Shown: positions 44,365 through 52,400, counted from the stretch's first letter. The stretch: DNA of 64,000 nt from CALSMU01 sp965230225 (GCA_965230225.1 CBDDKM010000005.1:1-64000), one strand, 5' to 3'. Notes: generated by a model from the sequence alone, not told the origin. Translations and numbers: made by a program.

Positions 44365-46575
44365 TTACTTAACGATCATTGGGTGGTTTACCACATTGTC
44401 GTTAGAGATAATTCTGATCATATACATTCCAGACTCAGCATTTTCAAGAGAGATAGATTCTCTGTCTCCATTGCTGATGTTTAATCTGTTGTTGTAAACA
44501 ACTTTTCCTTGAATATCGATTACTTCAACAGTTACCAATCCAGTGTTTCCGTTGTTTTCTATAAAGAATTCACCGTTGTTAGGGTTTGGATAAATTGAGA
44601 AGTTGATGTCGCTCTCAGGAATATCAGTACAATCCATAATGTTAACAGTAACAGTTGTAGATTGATCCGCACATACTCCGTTAGATGCAGTATAAGTGAA
44701 GTTGTATCCTCCAACAGGGACAGCATGAGCAGCAAAAATATCTCCTAATAATAATCCTGTTCCGGTATCATCTGTCCATGTTCCTCCCATATCAACAGTT
44801 CCAGTCAATCCATCAAATAAGAACACGTTAGTATTACATGCATCGAAAGGATCAATAGCAGTTCCAGAGTTAGCTGGACCAACAACATTAACAGTTACAG
44901 TAGCTGTATCTTCCATACAAGTGTTAGCAATGATGTAATATACTTCGTCTCCTGAAGCAGTACTGTTAGCAGCAACAAATAAAGAGTCATCGGCAATTCC
45001 GTTCGGGTTGTTAGGATAATCCCAGTTCCCCATGTTGTGATCTTGTCCGGAAAGTTGCGTCCACAAGTCTAAAGTATCAGTCTCACATAGAGTAATTTCA
45101 GTTCCTGTACCTGCATCTACTTCAAGATCCCACGCAGAAATAGGGAAAATATACGTTCCTGATCCTCCCCATGGTCCTACAGAGAAATAGTAAGTTGCTC
45201 CTGGGTTTAATCCACAAAGTTCCATTCCGGCATCTCCCCACGAAGGTGAGCTACCACATCCAAATGGATTACCATCTGCGTAGTCCATTTGAACAAATGC
45301 AGCAGTGTTAGAGCAATCAACAGTAGATATATCTTCATAAACATACATTTCACTATCGATGTTACTTACACCATCACAAGCAGAAAGAGCTACAGTTCCA
45401 GATGCCGGAGCAACAAATTTGAACCAGATGTTTTGGCTTCCTGCAGGTCCGGTTGCAGTTGCTCCCTGGTTGCTGTAAAGCCCAGTAGAACCATCAACAG
45501 GAATTTCAATTGCACCACAAACGGTATCGTTAACGATAGGCATAACAACTGTTAATGGCCCGATCCAGATTCCCTGGTCAGTTCCTCCACAATCGGATTG
45601 TACATAAAAGTCATAAACAGTGTTTCCTAATCCTGTAATGGTATCAGTTGTACTAGTAGAAGGTACTACTGTTCCAGATCCTTGCGTAAATCCAACAATT
45701 CCGTATTCGATGTTCCACATAGATTCTGGCCCATTTGATGTCCAGCTAATGAAAGCAGAATCAGCATTTGCTCCAGCAAGAAATAACCCAGAAACATCCG
45801 GGCAGTTAGCTAGTGTAGTAAATGATAGTGGTCCAACCCATGCACTTTCATCTCCACCACCACAATCAGACTGGATGTAAACATCATAATCAGTTAATTG
45901 TGTAAGTCCTGAGATGGTATCACCTAAAACAGTATTAACTGTTTGAGTAGTACCAGTTCCCTGAGTAAATCCAGAAGGTCCGTATTCAATGTTCCACATA
46001 GTTTCAGAACCTCCAGTAGTCCATGATACAAACGCACTGTCGTTATCTAATGGTCCTAAAGTGAATCCGTTTGGTGGAACACAAGTAGCAGAGTATACAT
46101 CGATGGTCCATGTTCCTGAAGGAACTGTGTTCCATGCTGGGTCACATGCAGATCCTCCATAGGTTCTACCTAAGTGTAACTCAAAATCAACAGTACCACC
46201 AGTAATTCCGTTAGCGATAGTAACTGTTCTTGAATAAGACTCAGTTCCTCCCGAAGCACCTCCTGTTCCTGCAGCAAGGTTAGCTTCTCCAGTAGTGTTC
46301 GTTGCACAGTATAACCAACTTCTTTGTTCACTCATCCATGCTCCATTTGCAGCGGTCATGTCATAAGAAACATCAACTTGATAAACTGTTTCTCCTGCCG
46401 GTACACTTACCGACAAAGTCCCAAAGCAGGTAGACGTACCTGGTAGGGCTGTAAAACTTCGATCTGATTCTAGGTCTCCTGTGGTGTAAGTAGCTGAAGT
46501 AACTGTTTGTCCGTAGGCTACTGTGGCTGTAGAGATTGCTAGAATAGATAAAATTTTGGTGTAAATTTTCTTCAT
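44365..46575 (-). CDS. FN3-repeat cargo paralogue C, T9SS type A sorting domain
   Basis: 736 residues from the ATG at 46575, which opens into the signal peptide MKKIYTKILSILAISTATVAYG; an upstream in-frame start adds 13 residues lying within the promoter-leader region and is rejected. It has the same N-terminal domain as paralogue B, two FN3 repeats (about 155-355), a PPC-like domain (about 360-525; related to but clearly diverged from A and B, with SSPSWGDAGMELCGL), an Ig-like region with GGTWTDDTGTG, and a type A sorting domain (YPNPNNGEFFI, VEVIDIQGKVVYNN). It lacks the second MAM-like domain and third FN3 of A and B. Own promoter and terminator. Extracellular, probably adhesive; no enzymatic motif. 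Confidence 0.9.
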   Translation of the reverse strand: MKKIYTKILSILAISTATVAYGQTVTSATYTTGDLESDRSFTALPGTSTCFGTLSVSVPAGETVYQVDVSYDMTAANGAWMSEQRSWLYCATNTTGEANLAAGTGGASGGTESYSRTVTIANGITGGTVDFELHLGRTYGGSACDPAWNTVPSGTWTIDVYSATCVPPNGFTLGPLDNDSAFVSWTTGGSETMWNIEYGPSGFTQGTGTTQTVNTVLGDTISGLTQLTDYDVYIQSDCGGGDESAWVGPLSFTTLANCPDVSGLFLAGANADSAFISWTSNGPESMWNIEYGIVGFTQGSGTVVPSTSTTDTITGLGNTVYDFYVQSDCGGTDQGIWIGPLTVVMPIVNDTVCGAIEIPVDGSTGLYSNQGATATGPAGSQNIWFKFVAPASGTVALSACDGVSNIDSEMYVYEDISTVDCSNTAAFVQMDYADGNPFGCGSSPSWGDAGMELCGLNPGATYYFSVGPWGGSGTYIFPISAWDLEVDAGTGTEITLCETDTLDLWTQLSGQDHNMGNWDYPNNPNGIADDSLFVAANSTASGDEVYYIIANTCMEDTATVTVNVVGPANSGTAIDPFDACNTNVFLFDGLTGTVDMGGTWTDDTGTGLLLGDIFAAHAVPVGGYNFTYTASNGVCADQSTTVTVNIMDCTDIPESDINFSIYPNPNNGEFFIENNGNTGLVTVEVIDIQGKVVYNNRLNISNGDRESISLENAESGMYMIRIISNDNVVNHPMIVK

Positions 46576-46598
46576 ATTCCTAGTATAGTTTAATTTCA

Positions 46599-46629
46599 CA
46601 AAATTACTTCCCAAACGTTAATAATGCAA
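46599..46629 (-). promoter_or_regulatory. Promoter of cargo paralogue C
   Basis: On the minus strand TTG (46627-46629), 20-bp spacer, TAATTTTG (46599-46606). It leaves a leader of under 20 nt before the ATG at 46575, so it also supports that start. Confidence 0.75.
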
Positions 46630-46917
46630 CAAATTACCTCTCAGAGTAAAAGGATGTTTTGCCATTGTACTAACTGGCAATATTTAGTTTTGGGTTAAAT
46701 TCCAGTGTTCATGGAAGAAAACAATGGGTTTATATGTGAAATCACAAAAACACTGAATAATGTTTAAAAATAAACAGGTGTGTTATTGAACTAAATCAAT
46801 TTAGATAGTAGTGCCATTTGTACATAAGTAAGTAGTAAATTTTGATTGAAAGGATTGGATGATGGGTGGAAAGCAATTCTTTTATATTTGCAGAACATTT
46901 AATTGAATCGAAAAGAT
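46630..46917. other. Intergenic region between divergent paralogue C and SDR genes
   Basis: No gene. Apart from the promoter elements of the two flanking genes, only AT-rich sequence is seen. Confidence 0.5.
46883..46890 (+). promoter_or_regulatory. -7 promoter box for the SDR gene
   Basis: TATATTTG matches TAnnTTTG exactly, 27 bp before the ATG at 46918. Confidence 0.5.
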
Positions 46918-47709
46918 ATGATGAATTTAGACTTAAGCGGAAAAACGGCATTGGTATGTGGTAGTACACAAGGAATTGGTAAAGCAGCTGCATTGCAGTT
47001 GGCAAAAATGGGGGCTGATGTTATTCTCGTGGCAAGAAATGAAGAAAAATTGGTAGAAGTAAGAGGCGAGCTGGATACTTCCAATGAACAATCTCATCAT
47101 CATATTAAAGCAGATTTTAATTTTCCTCCTGAGCTTAAATTAAAAGTAGAGGAAATTGTAAAAGAGTTTGGACCGGTAAATATTGTGGTAAATAATACTG
47201 GTGGTCCTGCAGGAGGTCCTGCAATTGACGCTAAACAAGATGAGTACATTAGAGCGTTTAATATGCACCTGGTGAGTAATCAAAACATTGTTCAGGCCGT
47301 GATTGAAGGAATGAAAGGAACAGGGTATGGAAGAATCATTAATGTAATCTCCACATCTGTAAAGCAGCCTTTAAATGGGCTTGGAGTTTCGAACACTATT
47401 AGAGGTGCAGTTGCAAACTGGGCAAAAACACTGGCAAATGAGTTAGGACAATACAACATTACTGTAAATAATGTACTTCCTGGTGCAACGAATACAATTA
47501 GATTGCAATCTATCATCGAAAGTAAAGCAGCAAAAACAGGAAAGAGTATTGAAGAAATAAGTGCTGAAATGACTGCTCAGGTTCCTATGAAAAGATTTGC
47601 GGAAGCTAATGAAATAGCAAATGCAATTGCGTTTTTAGCTTCTCCTGCTGCCAGCTATATTAATGGGATTAATGTTCCGGTTGATGGAGGTAGAACGAAA
47701 TGTTTGTAA
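46918..47709 (+). CDS. SDR family protein with altered YxxxK site
   Basis: About 263 residues from the ATG at 46918 (a second ATG follows at once; an upstream TTG is less likely). A Rossmann short-chain dehydrogenase/reductase with the NAD(P) loop CGSTQGIGKAAA, the NNTGGPAGGP structural motif, the catalytic Ser region NVISTSVKQP and the C-terminal SPAASYINGINVPVDGG. Where classical members have YxxxK, this protein has SNTIRGAVANWAKTLANE, so Tyr and Lys are replaced by Asn and Arg. Divergent SDRs with this change exist, including some annotated as ketoacyl reductases, but their substrates are mostly unknown. It is divergent from the cargo cluster; the haaO gene 6 kb away suggests, weakly, a link to the kynurenine pathway. 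Confidence 0.88.
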   Translation: MMNLDLSGKTALVCGSTQGIGKAAALQLAKMGADVILVARNEEKLVEVRGELDTSNEQSHHHIKADFNFPPELKLKVEEIVKEFGPVNIVVNNTGGPAGGPAIDAKQDEYIRAFNMHLVSNQNIVQAVIEGMKGTGYGRIINVISTSVKQPLNGLGVSNTIRGAVANWAKTLANELGQYNITVNNVLPGATNTIRLQSIIESKAAKTGKSIEEISAEMTAQVPMKRFAEANEIANAIAFLASPAASYINGINVPVDGGRTKCL

Positions 47710-47713
47710 AATA

Positions 47714-47750
47714 AAAATGGAGGCTGCAAATCCCGCATCACCTCCATTTT
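47714..47750. terminator. Bidirectional terminator between SDR gene and tonB1
   Basis: 10-bp arms AAAATGGAGG / CCTCCATTTT with a 17-nt loop containing a TGC/GCA pairing. A 27-bp core (47719-47745) is identical to that of the terminator at 48652-48686. Confidence 0.88.
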
Positions 47751-47775
47751 AGTTCCACTATAATTTTTTATTAGG

Positions 47776-48483
47776 TTATTTTAATTTGAATACCACTGGT
47801 AAAGTGTAAGTAACTCTTACCGCTCTACCCATGTGTTCTCCTGCTTTCCAATTTGGCATTGCTGCGATAATTCTCATGGCTTCTTTCTTGCAGAATTTAT
47901 CTGCTTTTCCACCAAGAATTTTAACGTCGGTAATCGATCCGTCTTTTTCGATGGTAAAGTTAACGTAAGCAGCTCCTTGAGAATTGTTTTCTCTGGAAAT
48001 GGCAGGGTACTTCATGTTATTTCCTAAATAGGCATAAAGTGCCTCTTCTCCTCCTGGATATTCTGGCATGATATCAACATATTCATGGATGTCGTCGTTG
48101 TCCTCAAGAACCAATTCTCCTCCATCGTCTTCCCCTTCTTCACAATCCGGACATGGTTCTGGGTCTGGCATAGGTGTAGGGTCTGGTTTAGTAACTGGTT
48201 TTTCAACAATTTTAGTTTTGTCTTTTACTGTTTTAACAAATTCAGTGTTGGGTTTTGATTGAACCACTGTTTTGGTTTTTTTAGGTTGTTGTATGTCCAT
48301 TTCCAAAACAGGTTCGGGAGCTAACTCCGAAAGAGTAAGTCCTTCTACTCTGGCAACTTTAACTTCGGAGTTAACCAATTCGAATGACTCTAAAACAAGA
48401 GCAGTAGAGATTATTAAGCCGATTAATAATATGGTTGGTTTTCTACGCTCAAGGTTAGCATTTTCTGATTTTTTTAATTTCAT
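47776..48483 (-). CDS. Energy transducer TonB (first paralogue)
   Basis: About 235 residues from the ATG at 48483; the frame continues 57 bp upstream but into the promoter, so the longer form is rejected. TonB couples the ExbBD proton motor to outer-membrane receptors. One transmembrane helix lies near residues 17-36 (PTILLIGLIISTALVLESF), followed by a periplasmic Pro/Lys/Val-rich linker (TKTVVQSKPNTEFV, KPDPTPMPDPEPCPDCEE) and the C-terminal TonB domain (about 145-235; PEYPGGEEALYAYLGNN, YVNFTIEKDGSITDVKILGG, MPNWKAGEHMGRAVRVTYTLP). A CxxC pair in the linker is shared with the next paralogue. A sigma-54-like promoter lies 50 bp upstream. No exbB or exbD adjoins it. Confidence 0.93.
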   Translation of the reverse strand: MKLKKSENANLERRKPTILLIGLIISTALVLESFELVNSEVKVARVEGLTLSELAPEPVLEMDIQQPKKTKTVVQSKPNTEFVKTVKDKTKIVEKPVTKPDPTPMPDPEPCPDCEEGEDDGGELVLEDNDDIHEYVDIMPEYPGGEEALYAYLGNNMKYPAISRENNSQGAAYVNFTIEKDGSITDVKILGGKADKFCKKEAMRIIAAMPNWKAGEHMGRAVRVTYTLPVVFKLK

Positions 48484-48533
48484 GGCAATTGAATTTAATA
48501 AGTTATTAATTATAGTGTTACTGGGTAAAAAAA

Positions 48534-48550
48534 CTTGCAATTACCCTGCC
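48534..48550 (-). promoter_or_regulatory. Sigma-54-type -24/-12 promoter of tonB1
   Basis: Minus strand GGCAGGGTAATTGCAAG: GG and GC separated by exactly 10 bp and TTGCA at the -12 position, fitting TGGCAC-N5-TTGCW. The identical 17-mer precedes the second TonB gene. Confidence 0.65.
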
Positions 48551-48651
48551 CAACAGGGGCTCGGAAGGGTGAAATGAAGTAACGGTACTGATTGAAGGAT
48601 TAACGGTGTTGATTCTGGTTAACAAGGACTTAAGTAAGTTTCTTAAAAAAG

Positions 48652-48686
48652 AAAAGGAGGCTGCAAATCCCGCATCACCTCCTTTT
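48652..48686 (-). terminator. Terminator of tonB2
   Basis: 9-bp arms AAAAGGAGG / CCTCCTTTT with a 17-nt loop. The 27-bp core at 48656-48682 is identical to that of the tonB1 terminator. Minus-strand U tract present. Confidence 0.88.
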
Positions 48687-48709
48687 GATCTATTCGTTAT
48701 TAATGTTTT

Positions 48710-49411
48710 TTATTCCACCACAAACTTGAAGGGTAGTGTAAACTGAACTCTAACTTTTTTTCCGTTTTGTTCTCCAGGAATCCACTTCGGCATGCTTTCT
48801 ACTACTCTAACCGCTTCTTTCTGGCAGTTTTTGTCTGCTTTACCTCCTACCGATTGTACATCGGTAATCGATCCGTCTTTTTCCACTATAAATTGGATGT
48901 AGGTTTTACCACCTTTTCCTCCATGGTGTAAAGATTTAGGAGTTCTTACGTTATCAGAGATGTATTCGTACATTTTTTCAATTCCCCCGGGAAACTCAGG
49001 GTTAACGTCCGGAATTAGTATAAATGGTTCAATAACTAAGCTGTCCTCTTCACAATCCAAACAAGGGTCTACAGGGTCTACGATAGGAGGTAGGTCAATA
49101 ATTTTCTTTTTCTCAACGACTGGTTTGTTTACCAATTTAGTTTTATCGTCAACTACTTTAACCTCATCACTTTTTGATTGCTTTACAGCAACTGATTTAA
49201 CTGGCTTAGGAGGCGTAGGTTCTATTAGTTGAACTGGTGGCTCCATAGGAAGTTCTTCCAGTACAGCTGCATTTAATTCATTTTTGGTTGGTTCTGTATT
49301 TAACCATTCAAATGATTCCAATACTAAAGCAAAGGACACCACAAGGCCAAGCAACAAAAGCGTAGGACGTTTGTGCTCTATACTGGCAGATTTATTCTTT
49401 TTCGTGATCAT
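48710..49411 (-). CDS. Energy transducer TonB (second paralogue)
   Basis: 233 residues with the same plan as the neighbouring TonB: cytoplasmic start MITKKNKSASIEHKRP, transmembrane helix at about 17-36 (LLLLGLVVSFALVLESF), a Pro/Lys-rich linker with DPCLDCEED (about 110-120), and the TonB domain (about 135-233; PEFPGGIEKMYEYISDN, YIQFIVEKDGSITDVQSVGG, MPKWIPGEQNGKKVRVQFTLP). The sequence is clearly diverged from the first copy, yet the promoter and terminator cores are identical, so each gene looks like an independent, commonly regulated unit. The sigma-54-type promoter ends 33 bp before the ATG. Partner receptors are not in the window. Confidence 0.93.
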   Translation of the reverse strand: MITKKNKSASIEHKRPTLLLLGLVVSFALVLESFEWLNTEPTKNELNAAVLEELPMEPPVQLIEPTPPKPVKSVAVKQSKSDEVKVVDDKTKLVNKPVVEKKKIIDLPPIVDPVDPCLDCEEDSLVIEPFILIPDVNPEFPGGIEKMYEYISDNVRTPKSLHHGGKGGKTYIQFIVEKDGSITDVQSVGGKADKNCQKEAVRVVESMPKWIPGEQNGKKVRVQFTLPFKFVVE

Positions 49412-49444
49412 GGCAATAATTTTTAGTTCGTTATTGCCAATAGT

Positions 49445-49461
49445 CTTGCAATTACCCTGCC
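49445..49461 (-). promoter_or_regulatory. Sigma-54-type -24/-12 promoter of tonB2
   Basis: Minus strand GGCAGGGTAATTGCAAG, identical to the tonB1 element; GG-N10-GC spacing intact. Confidence 0.65.
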
Positions 49462-49552
49462 TGAATAATTAAATTAATCGCCTGAATAGGAAACGGTGTA
49501 TTTTAATGAGGGAACGGTCTCTTTAAAAGTTTATCGGTTAAAAAAGAAGTGG

Positions 49553-50239
49553 TTATTTAACGAATAATTTAAACCCTTTACCGTGTACATTTACGATTTC
49601 TACGTTTTCATCACTCTTTAAGTACTTTCTTAATTTGGCAATGTAAACATCCATACTACGTCCATTAAAATAATTATCGTCTCCCCAAACTGCTTTTAAT
49701 GCATGGTTTCTCTCTAACACTCCATTTAGGTTTTTACACAATAACCTAAGCAACTCATTTTCTTTGGTTGTAAGCTTTTGTGGATCGTCGCCATTAAAAA
49801 GTAGTTGTTGATTTACATCAAAACGATATCGACCAATTTGATATACACCGACCTCTTCTTCTTTCCCCTGAATACGACGTAAAATGGCATTCATTCTTGC
49901 TAATAATTCTTCCATGCTAAATGGTTTAGTCATGTAGTCATCAGCCCCAACACTAAACCCTTGTAATGTATCTTCTTTTAAGGATTTTGCAGTTAGAAAT
50001 AAAATCGGAACATCTTTATCAATTCCTCTAACTTCTTCGGCAAGTGTAAAGCCGTCTTTAACAGGCATCATTACATCCAGAATCAAAAAGTCAAATTCAC
50101 CTTTAACGAAAGCGTCATATCCTTGTTGCCCATCTGTTTTTAAGGTGCATTGATGCCCTTTGGCATTTAAATACTCAGATAATAATGTTCCAAGGTTTGG
50201 ATCGTCTTCTACCAATAAGATGTTTATTTTCTTTTCCAT
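49553..50239 (-). CDS. rprY: OmpR/PhoB-type response regulator (RprY-like)
   Basis: A 228-residue response regulator. The receiver domain (1-120) has EDD at 11-13, phospho-acceptor Asp55 in FLILDVMMPVKDGF, FLTAKS and the conserved Lys in DDYMTKPFSMEEL. The winged-helix DNA-binding domain occupies about 135-225 (LTTKENELLRLLCKNLNGVLERNHALKAVWG, SMDVYIAKLRKYL, VHGKGFKL). Layout and sequence resemble RprY of Bacteroidota. It lies 1 bp downstream of the RprX-like kinase, so the two form a cotranscribed two-component system. No clear terminator follows. The symbol is by family resemblance; the regulon is unknown here. Confidence 0.87.
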   Translation of the reverse strand: MEKKINILLVEDDPNLGTLLSEYLNAKGHQCTLKTDGQQGYDAFVKGEFDFLILDVMMPVKDGFTLAEEVRGIDKDVPILFLTAKSLKEDTLQGFSVGADDYMTKPFSMEELLARMNAILRRIQGKEEEVGVYQIGRYRFDVNQQLLFNGDDPQKLTTKENELLRLLCKNLNGVLERNHALKAVWGDDNYFNGRSMDVYIAKLRKYLKSDENVEIVNVHGKGFKLFVK

Positions 50240-50240
50240 T

Positions 50241-51833
50241 CTAGTTTTGTTTTGATGAGGGTATAAATAATTTAAATGTGCTTCCGGAACCTAACGTACT
50301 TTCTACCGAAATCGTGCCTTCGTGTCGTTCAATTATTGCTTTCACATAACTTAAACCAAGGCCAAATCCCTTTACATCATGCCTGTTTCCGGTGGGTACA
50401 CGATATAATTTTTCAAATATTTTCTTTTGATTTTCTCTACTGATCCCAATTCCGTTATCCTTAATTTTTATCACAACTCCACCTACTACATCTTCCGTAG
50501 AAATATGGATTTCTGGTTGGTCTGGAGTATACTTGTTGGCGTTGTCCAGTAAATTGTAGATTACGTTGGTGATGTGAACATTGTCGGCCTCCATTAAGGT
50601 ATTGGTAGCATCAGCATGAATGTGTATTTCTCCTCCTTTTTTCTCAGTCTGAATTTTAACATTCTTAACTGCCTTATTAATAATGTCATGAATGTTAACC
50701 AGTTCCTTCTTAAGCTTTAACTCTCCACGGTCAATTACAGCACTTTGTAATACATTTTCCACCAACACACCCAAACGCTTGTTCTCCTCGTTGATCATGT
50801 TTACAAATCGATGTCTGGTTTCAGGAGTACTACTAACATCTGTATCATTCAGAGCTTCGCAGGCTAATGAGATGGTAGAAATAGGAGTTTTAAGCTCATG
50901 GGTCATATTATTTATAAAGTCATTTTTAATAATAGAAACTTTCTTTTGCTTAAATATGGTTGAAATGGAGTAGTAAAATGCATAAATGATGGCCAGTACA
51001 AATATGGCAGAAATGGCAAGCATCATCCACATAGACTTAATAATGTACCTTCTCTGATTAGGGAAATTGACACTTAAATAAACCGGATTGCCAAAAAAGT
51101 CGTTTGGGAAAAGGTTGATCTTAAACTGTGAATGCCTTAATGAGGTATTGTTACTTTGCTCTTCTCCATATACAGGTTTGTTAAATGCATCGTAAACCCC
51201 AAATTCATAGTTGGTTCGAATTCCGTGTTTTTGAAATACTTCATGAATAATACTGTCAAGTACATCAATAGGTATTCTTTCTGCATTACTCTCAAAAATA
51301 TCGTAAGAGAATAAGTCAGTTATTAGCTCATCTACCACCTGCGATTTCTGATTCCAGGCAGTTTTGTCAAACTGATCCGAGTTTAGGTTGGTGGGAGTTG
51401 TATCTGTAATTTCAATTTTGAACTCTGCATTGTTTCCAAAGTGTTGAGTAATGATTTTATGGTTACTCATTAAACCGGAAATGGTATCTACTTCATCTCT
51501 GGATATTACTTCCAGATTCATTCCCCCAAGAGCACTGGAAATTAAAGTGTCGCTTTTAATGAGGTCTTTAGAGGTGTTTAATAGGTCCAATCCATTTTGA
51601 GAAAACAGCTGAAATACATTTTGTCTGTTTTCCCTTTTTTTCATTTGGTTCATGGCCTCGTACTTCGAAACTTCGTTTACGATGTCGTACATAGAAATAT
51701 GAACCTTTTCTTCGAATTGGGTCTCTCTTTGTTCAATAGCACTTTTGATCCAGTACATCTGGATCAAAATCAGTCCAATCAGAGCGATTCCACTTACTAC
51801 TGAGATACCTATTATGAATCTTTTCTTAAACAC
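50241..51833 (-). CDS. rprX: Sensor histidine kinase (RprX-like)
   Basis: A 530-residue membrane kinase. Transmembrane helices at about 8-28 and 268-290 flank a large periplasmic domain of about 240 residues. The H-box is NNMTHELKTPISTISLACEAL with His312, followed by the N-box NVIYNLLDNANKYTP, G1 KDNGIGIS, F-box and G2 KGFGLGLSYVKAI. The start is GTG at 51833; no ATG is near, and a TATATTTG box (51853-51860) sits just upstream on the minus strand. Together with the downstream response regulator it forms a two-component system resembling RprXY. Signal unknown. Confidence 0.9.
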   Translation of the reverse strand: MFKKRFIIGISVVSGIALIGLILIQMYWIKSAIEQRETQFEEKVHISMYDIVNEVSKYEAMNQMKKRENRQNVFQLFSQNGLDLLNTSKDLIKSDTLISSALGGMNLEVISRDEVDTISGLMSNHKIITQHFGNNAEFKIEITDTTPTNLNSDQFDKTAWNQKSQVVDELITDLFSYDIFESNAERIPIDVLDSIIHEVFQKHGIRTNYEFGVYDAFNKPVYGEEQSNNTSLRHSQFKINLFPNDFFGNPVYLSVNFPNQRRYIIKSMWMMLAISAIFVLAIIYAFYYSISTIFKQKKVSIIKNDFINNMTHELKTPISTISLACEALNDTDVSSTPETRHRFVNMINEENKRLGVLVENVLQSAVIDRGELKLKKELVNIHDIINKAVKNVKIQTEKKGGEIHIHADATNTLMEADNVHITNVIYNLLDNANKYTPDQPEIHISTEDVVGGVVIKIKDNGIGISRENQKKIFEKLYRVPTGNRHDVKGFGLGLSYVKAIIERHEGTISVESTLGSGSTFKLFIPSSKQN

Positions 51834-51852
51834 AATGCGTGGTTAGGTCAAT

Positions 51853-51860
51853 CAAATATA
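51853..51860 (-). promoter_or_regulatory. -7 promoter box for the rprXY-like operon
   Basis: Minus-strand TATATTTG, exact TAnnTTTG, about 20 bp before the GTG start. Confidence 0.5.
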
Positions 51861-51945
51861 TATTAACAAATATGGGCGTTAAAACCTTTAACAGTATTTA
51901 ACAACAGTTAACGTTCGATTAACAACTTTATGTTTTCCTACTTGT

Positions 51946-51953
51946 AACTTTGT
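51946..51953 (+). promoter_or_regulatory. -7 promoter box for the small sorting-domain gene
   Basis: TAACTTTG, exact TAnnTTTG, with about 75 bp to the ATG at 52029. A TGGCAC-N4-TTGAA element (51998-52013) nearer the gene resembles a sigma-54 promoter but lacks the essential C at -12. Confidence 0.4.
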
Positions 51954-52028
51954 GTAAGATTTGAATTATGTAAGTGAAAAGATTAGAAATTCAATCTTGG
52001 CACACTTGTTGAAATGCATTATTCAGAA

Positions 52029-52352
52029 ATGAAAAGATTTTTTCTAATAGCAGTTTTGGGTTGTTTGGGGGCTTTGGCAAAGGCCGAGGTCCCCTCTGCT
52101 ATTTTTCCTGAATTACCAACTGATGTAGTACAGGTTTACCCTAACCCTTTTCAAGATGAAATTACAATAGATGTTTCCAAAGCATCGAAAATTAAAATAG
52201 TGAACCTGATAGGCGAGGTAGTATACGAAACAAAGGAGATGGAAGCGAATAGTCAGCTTCGAATTAACCTAAATGAACTGCCAAAAGGAATTTACTTTTT
52301 AAACGTTTCGGTAGGAAAAGAGTCTATTACTAAGAAACTCATAAAGAGGTAG
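52029..52352 (+). CDS. Small protein: signal peptide plus T9SS type A sorting domain only
   Basis: 107 residues from the ATG at 52029 (signal peptide MKRFFLIAVLGCLGALAKA); an ATG 15 bp upstream is also possible. After cleavage almost the entire mature protein is a type A sorting domain: VVQVYPNPFQDEITIDVSKASKIKIVNLIG (quoted as VYPNPFQDE and KIKIVNLIGEVVYE), NELPKGIYFLNV and KKLIKR. No passenger domain is present. It might be a decoy, plug or test substrate for the secretion or attachment machinery, or a truncated relic; it has its own promoter box and terminator, so it looks expressed. Function unknown. Confidence 0.8.
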   Translation: MKRFFLIAVLGCLGALAKAEVPSAIFPELPTDVVQVYPNPFQDEITIDVSKASKIKIVNLIGEVVYETKEMEANSQLRINLNELPKGIYFLNVSVGKESITKKLIKR

Positions 52353-52400
52353 ACGCAATTCATGGCAATTAAATTTTGCGATTTACTCAATACAAAGAAG

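Noticed and set aside
36787..46575. Possible transposon or integron behind the cargo duplications
   Set aside because: No transposase, terminal inverted repeats or target-site duplications are visible at the repeat boundaries; homologous recombination explains the pattern.
51998..52013. TGGCAC-N4-TTGAA before the small sorting-domain gene, resembling a sigma-54 promoter
   Set aside because: The -12 element lacks the essential GC (GA instead), and a normal TAACTTTG box lies upstream.
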